From Nocardia sp. CY41 (lineage in GTDB: Bacteria; Actinomycetota; Actinomycetes; Mycobacteriales; Mycobacteriaceae): 64,000 bases of DNA. Both the position numbers and the translations under genes were made by a program. This document shows positions 17,613 through 27,260 of this stretch, piece after piece. The stretch's first letter is position 1, and the number at the start of each line of letters is the position of its first letter. The stretch spans positions 62,001 through 126,000 of the forward strand of contig NZ_VUOS01000020.1 of NCBI RefSeq assembly GCF_009829325.1, in the 5' to 3' direction. The notes under the pieces are model-generated. The model worked only from the letters and a program-made list of their open reading frames with translations, ran no database searches and was not told the DNA's origin.

Positions 17613-18706
17613 GCGACGGCCAGGGCGATGATCTGGGTGATCTGACGGCTGTCGAAGTTGTCGTCGCTGACCAGGACGAGGGTCCGTTCGCCGGAAGGCA
17701 GTCGAGGACCCCAGGTCATGCCCTCCACGTTGTCGACGGTGGAGAGCCCGACGTCGTCGAGGTCGATCAGCAGCCGCTTGGTCACCGGACGCGCGGTGCC
17801 GATCGGGGCGTCGAGGATGTTGGTGGCCGCGCTCAGGTCCGCCTCGTAGACGCGAATCTTGTTGGGCGTGCCCGGCGAGAAAGACCTTTCCAGCACAAGG
17901 AGTTTCGTGGGATCGAGCGGATCGGCGGCGAGGATGGACGCGACCCCGGTCTCACCGCGGCCTGGTTCGGGCCGCGATTCGGCGAAGATCGGTTCCACCG
18001 GATACGCGTACTGGGCCAGCGGCGGACCGGATCGAGCCTGGATGGTGATGCGCGTGAGCGCTCCGCTGGTCGTGGTCGCCGCCGGGCCGTCCGGCAGGAG
18101 CGGCCCCTCCATCGAGGTCGCGAACAACGCGCCCGCGGCGAGGAAGGTCGCCCCCTCCAGCGTCGCGTTCCGCCGGGGACCGGCGTCGGGACGCATCCGT
18201 TCGTTGTCGGGAATCGGCAGCTCACCGGCGTAGGAGCCGTCCGGGTGCGTGATCCGCACAGACGGGTCGTCCAGCACGGCGCCGGCCCGCTCGCCTTCTT
18301 GCGTCCAGTAGTAGTCGCCGGTCCACGGGTCCACCCGGATCTCCTCCGGGTCCACCGACATCGGCGGGTAGACGGCGCCCGTCGCGGTCGGCAACGGTCG
18401 CGTGCCGGTGAGGGCCACCGGTCCGACACCGCCTTCGCCGACCTCGATGCGCGCGGTGTAGTACCGCGCCGGGTTCTTGCTCGACCGATCATCGCTGATC
18501 AGCACGAATTCACCGGTACGAGGCGAGTAGTCGATTCCGGAGAGACCGCCGACGACGGTGCCCTCGAAATCCGAATTCGATGCGATCGTCTGCTCGCCGA
18601 GCAAGCGCACCGAGGGCGCCGCCACCGGGGCGGCGACAGCGACCGGGGCCGAGGCGAGCGCGAGGGCGCAACCGACGATCAGAACAGGGCGACTACGTCT
18701 CGGCAC
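17609..18706 (-). CDS. Secreted esterase-like activity of phytase family protein
   Basis: About 365 residues with a signal peptide (MPRRSRPVLIVGCALALAS, cleavage likely after AAPV or VAA). The mature protein has the phytase-like beta-propeller signatures GGLSGIDY, VLISDDRSS, VDPEEIRVDP, NATLEGATF, VERSFSPG and VEGMTWGPRL near the C terminus. Family members are secreted or envelope proteins with assumed esterase or phosphatase activity, not well characterised. The start is the GTG at 18706. The frame runs further upstream, but those codons cover the terminator of the neighbouring fadB gene. Convergent with the MarR gene, overlapping by four bases. Confidence 0.85.
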   Translation of the reverse strand: MPRRSRPVLIVGCALALASAPVAVAAPVAAPSVRLLGEQTIASNSDFEGTVVGGLSGIDYSPRTGEFVLISDDRSSKNPARYYTARIEVGEGGVGPVALTGTRPLPTATGAVYPPMSVDPEEIRVDPWTGDYYWTQEGERAGAVLDDPSVRITHPDGSYAGELPIPDNERMRPDAGPRRNATLEGATFLAAGALFATSMEGPLLPDGPAATTTSGALTRITIQARSGPPLAQYAYPVEPIFAESRPEPGRGETGVASILAADPLDPTKLLVLERSFSPGTPNKIRVYEADLSAATNILDAPIGTARPVTKRLLIDLDDVGLSTVDNVEGMTWGPRLPSGERTLVLVSDDNFDSRQITQIIALAVA

Positions 18707-18762
18707 GGCTGCCAACCTATCCGGCCGAACGGACGCGACGGTGAACGGGCCGGAAAACGACG

Positions 18763-18797
18763 GAAGCCCGCCACCGCGAAACGCGGTGGCGGGCTTC
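18763..18797 (-). terminator. Terminator hairpin after fadB
   Basis: Perfect 16-bp stem (18763-18778 with 18782-18797) and a three-base loop. It lies just after the fadB stop codon and before the start of the phytase-like gene, both on the minus strand. Confidence 0.8.
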
Positions 18798-18818
18798 GCC
18801 CTTGCCTTTCGGCGGAGA

Positions 18819-20969
18819 CTACTTACGCAGCGAGGCCGGGACCTCGAAGCGCTCGCCGTAGTTCTTGGCGAGGTAGTCGGCGCGTTCCACGAAGGCCTCC
18901 TGGCCACCCGGGTAACCGACGATGAACTGGTGCACACCACCGGTCCAGGCCGGGAAGCCGATGCCGAAGATCGAGCCGATGTTGGCGTCGGCGGTGGAGG
19001 TGAGCACGCCCTCGTCGAAGCACTTCTGGGTCTCGATCGCCTCCGCGAACAGCATGCGGTCGATCAGATCCTGCAGCGGCACACCGAAGTCCGCCGTGGT
19101 CTTGAAGTGCTCACGCAGGCCCGGCCACAGACCGGTGCGCTTGCCGTTCTCGTCGTACTCGTAGAAGCCCGCCTTTTCCAGGCGGCCCGGACGACCCTCG
19201 GACACCATGTAGTCGATGACGTCCTGCGCCGGGTGCCGCTTGACGCCCAGAGTGGTGTCACCCGCCTGCGCGGCTTCCAAGGTCTCCTTGGCGATCTTCT
19301 GCATGAGCTTCATGTTCAGCTCGTCCGACAGCTGCAGCGGCGCGGCCGGGTAGCCCGCCTGCAGACCGGCCTGCTCGATGGTGGCGGGCTCGATGCCCTC
19401 CTTGAGCATGGCGATCGCCTCGTTGACGAAGGTGCCGATCACGCGAGAGGTGAAGAAGCCGCGGCTGTCGTTGACGACGATCGGGGTCTTCTTGATCGCG
19501 AGGGTGTAGTCGAACACCCGGGCCAGGGCCTCGTCCGAGGTCTTCTCACCCTTGATGATCTCCACCAGCGGCATCTTGTCGACCGGCGAGAAGAAGTGGA
19601 TGCCGATGAAGTCCTCCTGGCGCTTCACGCCGGTCGCCAGACCGGTGATCGGCAGGGTGGAGGTGTTCGAGCCGAGCAGCGCGTCGGGGGTGACGATGTC
19701 CTCGATCTCCTGGAACACCTTGTGCTTCAGCTCGGTGTTCTCGAAGACGGCCTCGATGACGAAGTCGACGCCGGCGAAGTCGGCCGCGTCCGCGGTCGGC
19801 TTGATCCGGTCCAGCAGCGCCTTGGACTTCTCCTCGGTGGTCTTGCCCCGGGACAGCGCCTTGGCCTCGATCTTCTCGGAGTAGTTCTTGCCGCGCTCGG
19901 CCGCCTCGATGGAGACGTCCTTCAGCACGACCTCGTAGCCCGCCTTGGCCGAGACGTAGGCGATGCCCGCGCCCATCATGCCCGCGCCGAGCACGCCGAC
20001 CTTCTTGATCTCCTTCTTCGGCACGTCCTTCGGACGCGAACCGCCGTTGTTGATCGTCTGCAGGTCGAAGAAGAACGCCTGGATCATGTTCTTCGCGACC
20101 GGGCCGGTGAGCAGGTGCACGAAGTAGCGGGACTCGATCAGCGACGCGTTGTCGATGTCGACCTGCGAGCCCTCGACCGCGGCGGACATGATGGCGCGCG
20201 GCGCAGGCATGTTCGCACCCTTGATCTGCTTGCGCAGGTTCGCCGGGAACGCGGGCAGGTTCGCCGCGAAGGCGGGCGAGGACGGGGTGCCGCCGGGGAT
20301 CTTGAAGCCCTTCTTGTCCCAGGGCTGCACACCGGCTTCGGGGTTGGCCTTGATCCACGCCTTGGCCGCGGGAACCAGTTCCTCGATCGAACCGACGAGC
20401 TCGTCGATCAGACCGATCTCCTTGGCCTTGGCCGGCTTGTTGCGCTGGCCCTGCAGCAGCACCTGCATCAGGGCGTTCTGCAGGCCCAGCATGCGCACGG
20501 TGCGGATGATGCCGCCGCCCGCGGGCAGCAGGCCGAGGGTGGCCTCCGGCAGACCGATCTGCGAACCCGGCACGTCCGCCGCGATGCGGTGGTGGGTGGC
20601 CAGCGCGATCTCCAGACCGCCGCCGAGCGCGGCGCCGTTGATGGCCGCGACGACCGGCTTGCCCAGCTGCTCCAGGCGACGCAGGGCGCTCTTGATCTCG
20701 GTGAGCTCCTCCATCAGCGCCTGGGCGTCGTCCGGGCCGACCTTCATCATGTTCTTCAGGTCGCCACCCGCGAAGAAGGTCTTCTTCGCGGAGGTCAGCA
20801 CGACACCGGTGATGGTGTCCTTCTCCGCCTCGAGCCGGTCGACGGTGGCGGTCATCGACTTCTTGTACAGCTCGTTCATCGTGTTGGCGCCCTGGTTCGG
20901 GTCGTCCATCGTCAGCACGACGATGCCGTCCGAATCTTGCTCCCAACCGATCATGTTGGTTTCGCTCAC
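18819..20969 (-). CDS. fadB: Fatty-acid oxidation multifunctional enzyme: enoyl-CoA hydratase / 3-hydroxyacyl-CoA dehydrogenase
   Basis: A 716-residue alpha subunit of the beta-oxidation complex. The N-terminal crotonase domain (about 1-190) shows FFAGGDLKNM and AAINGAALGGGLEIALATHHR, with the oxyanion-hole glycines. The NAD-binding domain begins near residue 325 with VGVLGAGMMGAGIAY, followed by FDYTLAIKK and the C-terminal dehydrogenase domain (GFFTSRVIGTF). It catalyses hydration of 2-enoyl-CoA and oxidation of the 3-hydroxyacyl-CoA. The thiolase gene fadA lies 116 bases upstream on the same strand, so both form one operon for the last three steps of the cycle. Cytosolic. Confidence 0.95.
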   Translation of the reverse strand: MSETNMIGWEQDSDGIVVLTMDDPNQGANTMNELYKKSMTATVDRLEAEKDTITGVVLTSAKKTFFAGGDLKNMMKVGPDDAQALMEELTEIKSALRRLEQLGKPVVAAINGAALGGGLEIALATHHRIAADVPGSQIGLPEATLGLLPAGGGIIRTVRMLGLQNALMQVLLQGQRNKPAKAKEIGLIDELVGSIEELVPAAKAWIKANPEAGVQPWDKKGFKIPGGTPSSPAFAANLPAFPANLRKQIKGANMPAPRAIMSAAVEGSQVDIDNASLIESRYFVHLLTGPVAKNMIQAFFFDLQTINNGGSRPKDVPKKEIKKVGVLGAGMMGAGIAYVSAKAGYEVVLKDVSIEAAERGKNYSEKIEAKALSRGKTTEEKSKALLDRIKPTADAADFAGVDFVIEAVFENTELKHKVFQEIEDIVTPDALLGSNTSTLPITGLATGVKRQEDFIGIHFFSPVDKMPLVEIIKGEKTSDEALARVFDYTLAIKKTPIVVNDSRGFFTSRVIGTFVNEAIAMLKEGIEPATIEQAGLQAGYPAAPLQLSDELNMKLMQKIAKETLEAAQAGDTTLGVKRHPAQDVIDYMVSEGRPGRLEKAGFYEYDENGKRTGLWPGLREHFKTTADFGVPLQDLIDRMLFAEAIETQKCFDEGVLTSTADANIGSIFGIGFPAWTGGVHQFIVGYPGGQEAFVERADYLAKNYGERFEVPASLRK

Positions 20970-21085
20970 AGCTCTGTGTCTCCTTGGTGAATTAGCGGCG
21001 TTCGCGGCCCTACGTGGTTACGCAGGCTGCCGCCTCCGGGCCTGACGCTCACGCCGCCGTAAATCTTCAGCTGTCGGTTGGGAAA

Positions 21086-22300
<1,215 letters not shown>

Positions 22301-22589
22301 GGAGTGTTCCTTCCTCAATGTGCTGCGGCCGGACGTATGCCCGTCCGAGCGCGGGTGTGCGGCGACACCGCGGGTGCGGCGTGGCTGCGGCTGACCTCGC
22401 CGACCGGCCTTGCGGCCGACCGTTCCTAACGCTGTACAAAACCAGGCAGGCAACAGCGGACGCACGACCCGGTCGCCCGTACGCCTGGGCATACCATAGA
22501 ACGTCGGCGTACCGAAGCTCCCGGCTACCCGTCCATACTACCGTGGAGTGCGAACTCCGGTTAACTTAACGTCGTGAGAACGGTGGTTG

Positions 22590-25500
22590 TCAACCATCCA
22601 GCCGTGTGGCACCCAGCTCACTCTTCAGCAATTCGAGGGCGACCTCGTCCGGGTCGCGCCGGTCGCCCGGAGCTACCGGATCGGCCGCGGCGGCCATCAT
22701 TTCCTGCTCCTCCTCCGGCGTCGAGGCCGGGACGACCCCGTCCCGGTCCCAGCCGCGCTCGACCGGAGCGTCGTTCGCGCTCGGCCCGGCGTCGTACGGC
22801 GGATGGTCCGCGGGGCCCGGGTCGTCGGGCAGGTCCGGGTAGTCGGGCGGCGGGATGTCGTCGTCCGTGGGATACGGACGCGGGTCGGCGCCGCCCGCCC
22901 GGGATCGCCCCGTGTTGCCCGCCTTGTCGGCGCTCGCGTTCCTCGCCTGGCTCGGGCGGGAGAACCGTGGCGGGGCAGCGGCGCCCGAAGCACGTGCTGC
23001 CGCGTTGCCGGATTCACGTCCCGGCTGATTGCCCGCCTGCCCCCGGGTACGGTTGCCCGCCCCGCTCGCCCGTGGCGCCGCCGCGGGCCGTGGCGCCGCG
23101 CCACCGGCTTCCCAGCGCACCTCGTGGTCGCGTCCGAGCACCGCCCGTACCGCCGACCGCACCGCTTCCAGATTCCGCGGATCGGACAGGCGCTGAGCCA
23201 ACGGCGCATGCTGATGCGCGAAGACGATGACCGCGCCCTCCACCCGGGCGACCGACGCGCCGGCGAGCATCGCCTGCACGGCCGCGCCGAACTCCCGCAC
23301 TTTCGCACGGATGTCCGCCCAAGCGGCTTCCACTTCGCGCAGCAGATCATCACTCGAAACCGCGGAAGAACCCGCTGCGGGCGCCAGCGAGGACGACTGC
23401 GCGTCCCGCGCGTCCTGACCGACGGCAGAACGGCGCGCGGCAGCCGAATCGGCAGCCCCGCGAGCGGGTCCGACAGCAGAATCCCGCGCGGCACTCGACT
23501 CCCCGACCCCGCGCTCACGCTCGACAGCAGAACCTCGCGCGACACTCGAATCCGCAGCCCCGCGGCCGACAGCAGAGTCCCGGTTATCGCCCGAGTCCCC
23601 GGCCCCGCGATCGGGCTCGACAGCAGAACCCCGCGCGACAGCCGAAGCCGCTGCCCCGCCAGCGGGTCCGACAGCAGGACCCCGCGCAACAGCCGAATCC
23701 GCAGCCCGGCGATCCTGGCCCACGGCCGAGTCCCGCGCATCGCTCGACTCCCCCACCCCACGCTCACGGACGACAGCAGACTCCTGCGCAGCAGCCGAGT
23801 GCGCAGCTCCGCGGTCCTGCCCCCCAGCCGAGTCCCGCGCATCGCTCGAGTTCCCGACCCCACGCTCACGTCCGACAGCAGAGTCCCGTGCAGCAGCCGA
23901 GTCCGTACCTCCCTGATCGGCTCCCACAGCAGAATGCCGCGCGCCACCCGAGTCCGGGGCTCCGCGATCGCGATCGACGGCCGGGCCGGCGGCGGGCGAC
24001 TCCGCCTGCGGGCCTGCAGGCCGAGAACCCGCTGCCTGCTCGGCCGCGGAAGACCCCGTCGGCGGTGCGACATCGGAGACGCCTTGTGGGGCAGCGGGTT
24101 CGGAAGAAACGCGCCTGGTTCCGACGCCACCACCCGGCACGTCGCCGGCTGACCCGGATACCCCCGACGTGGCCTCGGATGCGGCGGCCGTCCCGGTGGT
24201 CGGAGCACTCGTCTCGGCGCTCGCGCTCGGCCCTCCCGCCGGCGTCGTCCCCGCCGACAGACTGCCGGGCACAGCAGCGGAGCCGGTTTCGGCTACCGGC
24301 GCAGAAGGATCCGCGCCACCGGTCTGCGCCGAAACGCCTGTGGTAGGACCACCACCGGCTTCAGCAGCCGAGGGACCGCCCGGGGTCGACGCGCCACCGG
24401 CCGGCAACCGCGGACGCTCGCTGCCCGCGGATTGCCCACCGCCACGCGGCCCGGTCATATCGGGAGATGATTCCGTTCCCGGCCCCCTGCTCGATGCCGA
24501 GCGCTCGCCGAATTCCGCGTCAGCGGACGCGTCTGGGGCGGGCGCCGCCCCCTCCGCGCCGCCGGTCTGCGCCGGAACGCCTGCGGAAGGACCACCACCG
24601 GCTTCGGCAGCCGAGCGACCGCCCCCGCGGTTCTCCCGAATCGCGGCCAGCGCCTCGGCGCCTCGGCGGCGAGGCGGGCCCGACGGCGGCGTGACCGCAG
24701 CCGTCGGGGTGGAAGCAGGCGGCGCGGACGCGGCGGGGGCGGCGCCGATGGACCCACCGGTCAGGCCGCGCTCCAACCGTTCCAACCGCTGCAAGGTGGC
24801 GGATTCCGCGTCGGACACCGAGGGCAGCAGCATGCGCGCGCAGACCACTTCGAGCAGCAGCCGCGGCGCCGTGGCTCCGCGCATCTCGCCCAGCCCCTCG
24901 TGCAGCAGCTCGGCGTAACGGGTGAGGGTGGCCGAGCCCAAACGCGCCGCCTGGTCGCGCATCCGGTCGAGCACGTCTTCGGGGCCGGTGACCAGACCGC
25001 GTTCGGTGGCGTCGGGCACCGCCCGCAAGAGGATCAGGTCGCGGAAACGATCGAGCAGGTCGACGGCGAAACGTCGAGGGTCGTGGCCTGCCTCCATCAC
25101 TCGGTCGACGGTGCCGAACAGCGCGGCGCCGTCGTCGGCGGCCAGCGCTTCGACCGCGTCATCGATCAGTGCCACGTCGGTGACGCCGAGCAGCGAGACC
25201 GCGCGGGCATAGGTGACGCCCTCGGGGCCCGCGCCCGCCAGCAGCTGGTCGAGCACGCTGAGGCTGTCGCGCGGCGACCCGCCGCCCGCGCGAATCACCA
25301 AGGGGTACACGGCTTCTTCGACCGGCACGTGCTCCTGCTCGCAGATCCGCCCGAGCAGTCCGCGCATCGTGGCGGGGGGCAGCAGCCGGAACGGGTAGTG
25401 ATGCGTCCGCGACCGGATGGTGGGCAGCACCTTGTCCGGCTCCGTGGTCGCGAAGATGAAGATCAGGTGCGCCGGCGGCTCCTCGACGATCTTGAGCAGC

Positions 25501-25910
25501 GCGTTGAACCCGGCGGTGGTCACCATGTGCGCCTCGTCGACGATGAACACGCGGTACCTGGACTCGGCGGGCGCGTAGAAGGCGCGGTCACGCAGTTCCC
25601 TGGTGTCGTCGACGCCGCCGTGGCTCGCGGCGTCGAGCTCGATGACGTCCAGATTGCCCGGACCGCCGGGCCCAAGCGCCACACAGGACGAGCAGGTGCC
25701 GCAGGGCGTCGAGGTGGGCCCCTCCGCACAGTTCAGCGAGCGGGCGAGGATGCGTGCCGAAGACGTCTTGCCGCAGCCGCGCGGACCGGAGAACAGATAG
25801 GCATGACTGATCCGCCCCGTGTCGAGCGCGGTACTCAGCGGGTCGGTGACGTGCTCCTGACCCACCACCTCAGCGAATGTTGCCGGTCGGTATTTCCGGT
25901 ACAGAGCCAC
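22590..25910 (-). CDS. dnaX: DNA polymerase III subunits gamma and tau, with a giant repetitive linker
   Basis: The clamp-loader ATPase of the replisome. Residues 1-370 are the conserved AAA+ part: Walker A GPRGCGKTS (42-50), the zinc-binding cysteines 61, 70, 73 and 76, DEAH-type Walker B in FIVDEAHMV, and the sensor/SRC segment. A long Ala/Gly/Ser/Pro/Asp-rich linker (about 390-860) follows, then a conserved C-terminal domain from about 862 (EAAWADIRAKVREFG) and an acidic tail. At 1106 residues it is almost twice the size of the M. tuberculosis protein (578). The excess is the linker, which carries eleven tandem 17-residue repeats and a duplicated 65-bp block. The reading frame is intact throughout. 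Divergent from the 26.36-kb gene. Confidence 0.95.
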   Translation of the reverse strand: MALYRKYRPATFAEVVGQEHVTDPLSTALDTGRISHAYLFSGPRGCGKTSSARILARSLNCAEGPTSTPCGTCSSCVALGPGGPGNLDVIELDAASHGGVDDTRELRDRAFYAPAESRYRVFIVDEAHMVTTAGFNALLKIVEEPPAHLIFIFATTEPDKVLPTIRSRTHHYPFRLLPPATMRGLLGRICEQEHVPVEEAVYPLVIRAGGGSPRDSLSVLDQLLAGAGPEGVTYARAVSLLGVTDVALIDDAVEALAADDGAALFGTVDRVMEAGHDPRRFAVDLLDRFRDLILLRAVPDATERGLVTGPEDVLDRMRDQAARLGSATLTRYAELLHEGLGEMRGATAPRLLLEVVCARMLLPSVSDAESATLQRLERLERGLTGGSIGAAPAASAPPASTPTAAVTPPSGPPRRRGAEALAAIRENRGGGRSAAEAGGGPSAGVPAQTGGAEGAAPAPDASADAEFGERSASSRGPGTESSPDMTGPRGGGQSAGSERPRLPAGGASTPGGPSAAEAGGGPTTGVSAQTGGADPSAPVAETGSAAVPGSLSAGTTPAGGPSASAETSAPTTGTAAASEATSGVSGSAGDVPGGGVGTRRVSSEPAAPQGVSDVAPPTGSSAAEQAAGSRPAGPQAESPAAGPAVDRDRGAPDSGGARHSAVGADQGGTDSAAARDSAVGRERGVGNSSDARDSAGGQDRGAAHSAAAQESAVVRERGVGESSDARDSAVGQDRRAADSAVARGPAVGPAGGAAASAVARGSAVEPDRGAGDSGDNRDSAVGRGAADSSVARGSAVERERGVGESSAARDSAVGPARGAADSAAARRSAVGQDARDAQSSSLAPAAGSSAVSSDDLLREVEAAWADIRAKVREFGAAVQAMLAGASVARVEGAVIVFAHQHAPLAQRLSDPRNLEAVRSAVRAVLGRDHEVRWEAGGAAPRPAAAPRASGAGNRTRGQAGNQPGRESGNAAARASGAAAPPRFSRPSQARNASADKAGNTGRSRAGGADPRPYPTDDDIPPPDYPDLPDDPGPADHPPYDAGPSANDAPVERGWDRDGVVPASTPEEEQEMMAAAADPVAPGDRRDPDEVALELLKSELGATRLDG
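23388..23942 (-). repeat. Eleven tandem 17-residue (51-bp) repeats in the dnaX linker
   Basis: Codons 657-841 of dnaX consist of eleven contiguous units: ten of exactly 17 residues and one (unit 8) of 15. Consensus is about ARDSAVGxxRGAADSAA: a conserved start (Ala-Arg-x-Ser-Ala-Val), a variable basic/acidic middle with Arg-Gly, and a Ser-rich end. The copies differ by several residues each, so the array is old or under selection rather than a recent slippage product. All unit lengths are multiples of three bases and the frame is kept. Confidence 0.92.
24316..24623 (-). repeat. Duplicated 65-bp block in the dnaX linker
   Basis: Two similar copies of a 65-bp segment lie at 24316-24380 and 24559-24623, offset by 243 bases (81 codons, so in frame). 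Both encode a peptide of the form AAEAGGGP-x-x-GV-x-AQTGGA. It is separate from the 17-residue array and suggests repeated local duplication as the way this linker grew. Confidence 0.8.
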
Positions 25911-26361
25911 GGCCAGAGGTTACCGGCGACCGCCGACAAAGGACATTCCCGCCCGCCGCGTTCGCGGACGGCCCGGACCGGGCAATTTATGTGATCTACA
26001 TCACAACATGCGCATCGCCTTCTTCGGAGGCCGACCGGTGCGCACGCGACAGCAACCTCAGAGCTATCGCCCATGCTGCGCGAGGGAAGGTCGGACTTGC
26101 CCACCGAAGCATCCCGTCCGCGCCGGAAAAAATGAACTTCTACCCCGATTCACCACGACTTTTTGGAAATAACGAAACCGTCACCATGGGTGACAGCGAC
26201 GCAATCCGCTGGCTAACGTGGCACTCGGCAACTTCGGTAGCCAAACCTTCATCAGGTTGGTGACCCCGGCCGGTCCCTCATCCCGACCGGGGCACAACCT
26301 ACCGAACTGAGCCCACGGGTGACCAGCGCCAATCCCCACTTCCACCGGAGGACCGTCCACC
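25911..26361. other. Divergent intergenic region between dnaX and a hypothetical gene
   Basis: 451 bases without a convincing gene. It holds a CRP-type palindrome near the dnaX side (listed separately). A short frame from the ATG at 26131 would encode 43 residues, but it has no ribosome site or recognisable content. A GGAGGA site at 26347-26352 serves the next gene. Confidence 0.5.
25990..26005. promoter_or_regulatory. CRP/GlxR-type operator
   Basis: TGTGA-TCTACA-TCACA is a perfect match to the TGTGA-N6-TCACA palindrome bound by cAMP receptor proteins, including the actinobacterial CRP/GlxR proteins. It lies 80 bases upstream of the dnaX start and about 360 bases upstream of the divergent gene. 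The flanks are AT-richer than the surroundings, as at promoters. Confidence 0.7.
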
Positions 26362-27180
26362 GTGTCGTGTGACGACATCGCCGCCGCCTGGCTGTCCAGC
26401 ACCGATTTCGCAGGCGACCGCTCCGCCGTCGCCCTCTTGAGCCGCGCCATCAGCCCGCAGGAGTTCGCGATCAAGCGCGACTCGCTGCCGGTCACCGCGG
26501 CCGCCGATCCGACCACCGCCGCGGCCATCCTCGAACTCCTCGAACGCGGCCAGGTGCCCACCATGGCCGCGATCCGCACTCTGACCGCGCAGAACGAGAT
26601 GCGCCGCGAGGCCGAGCGCATCGAACGGCTCGGCCGCCGCGCCCAGCGCAGTATCGACGACTTCGGCCGGGTGCTCGCCAAACTGGCGGACGCGCATTGG
26701 ACCGCGCACGGCTACGGGCCCACCCGGCGCGATGTGCTGTGCAGCGAGCAGATCATGACCCTGATCCGCACCCGCGTCGGCAATATCGCGCCGTCGGCGG
26801 TCAAACACCTCTGGCTGATCGAGCGGGCCCAGCGCGCGGGGTGGATCGCCTCCAACGCCAATCCACGGTCCCTGTGCGCCGCCCGGCGTTTCTACGCCGC
26901 CCAGTACGGCAACCGGGTCTCGTTGCGCCCCGTGAACACCATCGGCACCGCGATCGCGACCTATCTGGCGGATTACCAGGCCGAGCACGGCCGTCCGCCG
27001 CGCTGGTCGGTGGTGGCGCAAGAACTGCGCGACGACCGGGGCCGCCGGATTTTCCACAACACCGCCGATGCCCGCGCCCAGCAGCTGTGGTTGACCACCG
27101 CGGAGTGGGTGGAGATGCGCGACGACCTGCCCGTGCCCGGGCGACGCGGGTTGCGCGCCATCCGTAGATCTCGCGGCTGA
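26362..27180 (+). CDS. Hypothetical protein (272 aa)
   Basis: A soluble protein of 272 residues starting at GTG 26362, nine bases after GGAGGA. The N-terminal third is helical and Ala/Arg-rich (EMRREAERIERLGRRAQRSIDDF). The rest has Trp-containing helices (KHLWLIERAQRAGWIASN) and a segment resembling a winged-helix or replication-type domain (ARRFYAAQYGNRVSLRPVN), ending in a basic tail (GRRGLRAIRRSRG). I do not recognise a family. The basic and helical character would suit nucleic-acid binding, but no motif proves it. It ends 30 bases before the palindrome of the following MMPL operon. Confidence 0.8.
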   Translation: MSCDDIAAAWLSSTDFAGDRSAVALLSRAISPQEFAIKRDSLPVTAAADPTTAAAILELLERGQVPTMAAIRTLTAQNEMRREAERIERLGRRAQRSIDDFGRVLAKLADAHWTAHGYGPTRRDVLCSEQIMTLIRTRVGNIAPSAVKHLWLIERAQRAGWIASNANPRSLCAARRFYAAQYGNRVSLRPVNTIGTAIATYLADYQAEHGRPPRWSVVAQELRDDRGRRIFHNTADARAQQLWLTTAEWVEMRDDLPVPGRRGLRAIRRSRG

Positions 27181-27210
27181 ACCGGAGCGGACCATGCGGA
27201 CTCGACACCA

Positions 27211-27245
27211 TAGGTTAACAGCGTTACTATAACGCCGTTAACCTA
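27211..27245. promoter_or_regulatory. 35-bp palindromic operator upstream of the MMPL-TetR operon
   Basis: The 35 bases form an almost perfect palindrome: the outer arms TAGGTTAAC / GTTAACCTA and the inner arms GCGTTA / TAACGC match completely, with only two mismatched pairs. It lies 16 bases before the MMPL start and so overlaps the probable promoter. The size and AT-rich core fit a TetR operator bound by two dimers. The TetR gene that is last in this operon is the obvious candidate. Confidence 0.8.
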
Positions 27246-27260
27246 GCGAGCGGAGCCGCG

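Noticed and set aside
18707..18940. N-terminal extension of the phytase-like protein by 78 codons
   Set aside because: Those codons cover the fadB terminator and show no protein character; the signal peptide starts after the GTG at 18706.
23388..23942. The 51-bp tandem units as a possible CRISPR-like or minisatellite array outside a gene
   Set aside because: Units are contiguous without spacers, in frame, and lie inside dnaX between conserved domains. They are coding repeats.
26131..26263. Small frame of 43 codons between dnaX and the 26362 gene
   Set aside because: No ribosome site, no recognisable content and weak codon bias. Left as intergenic.
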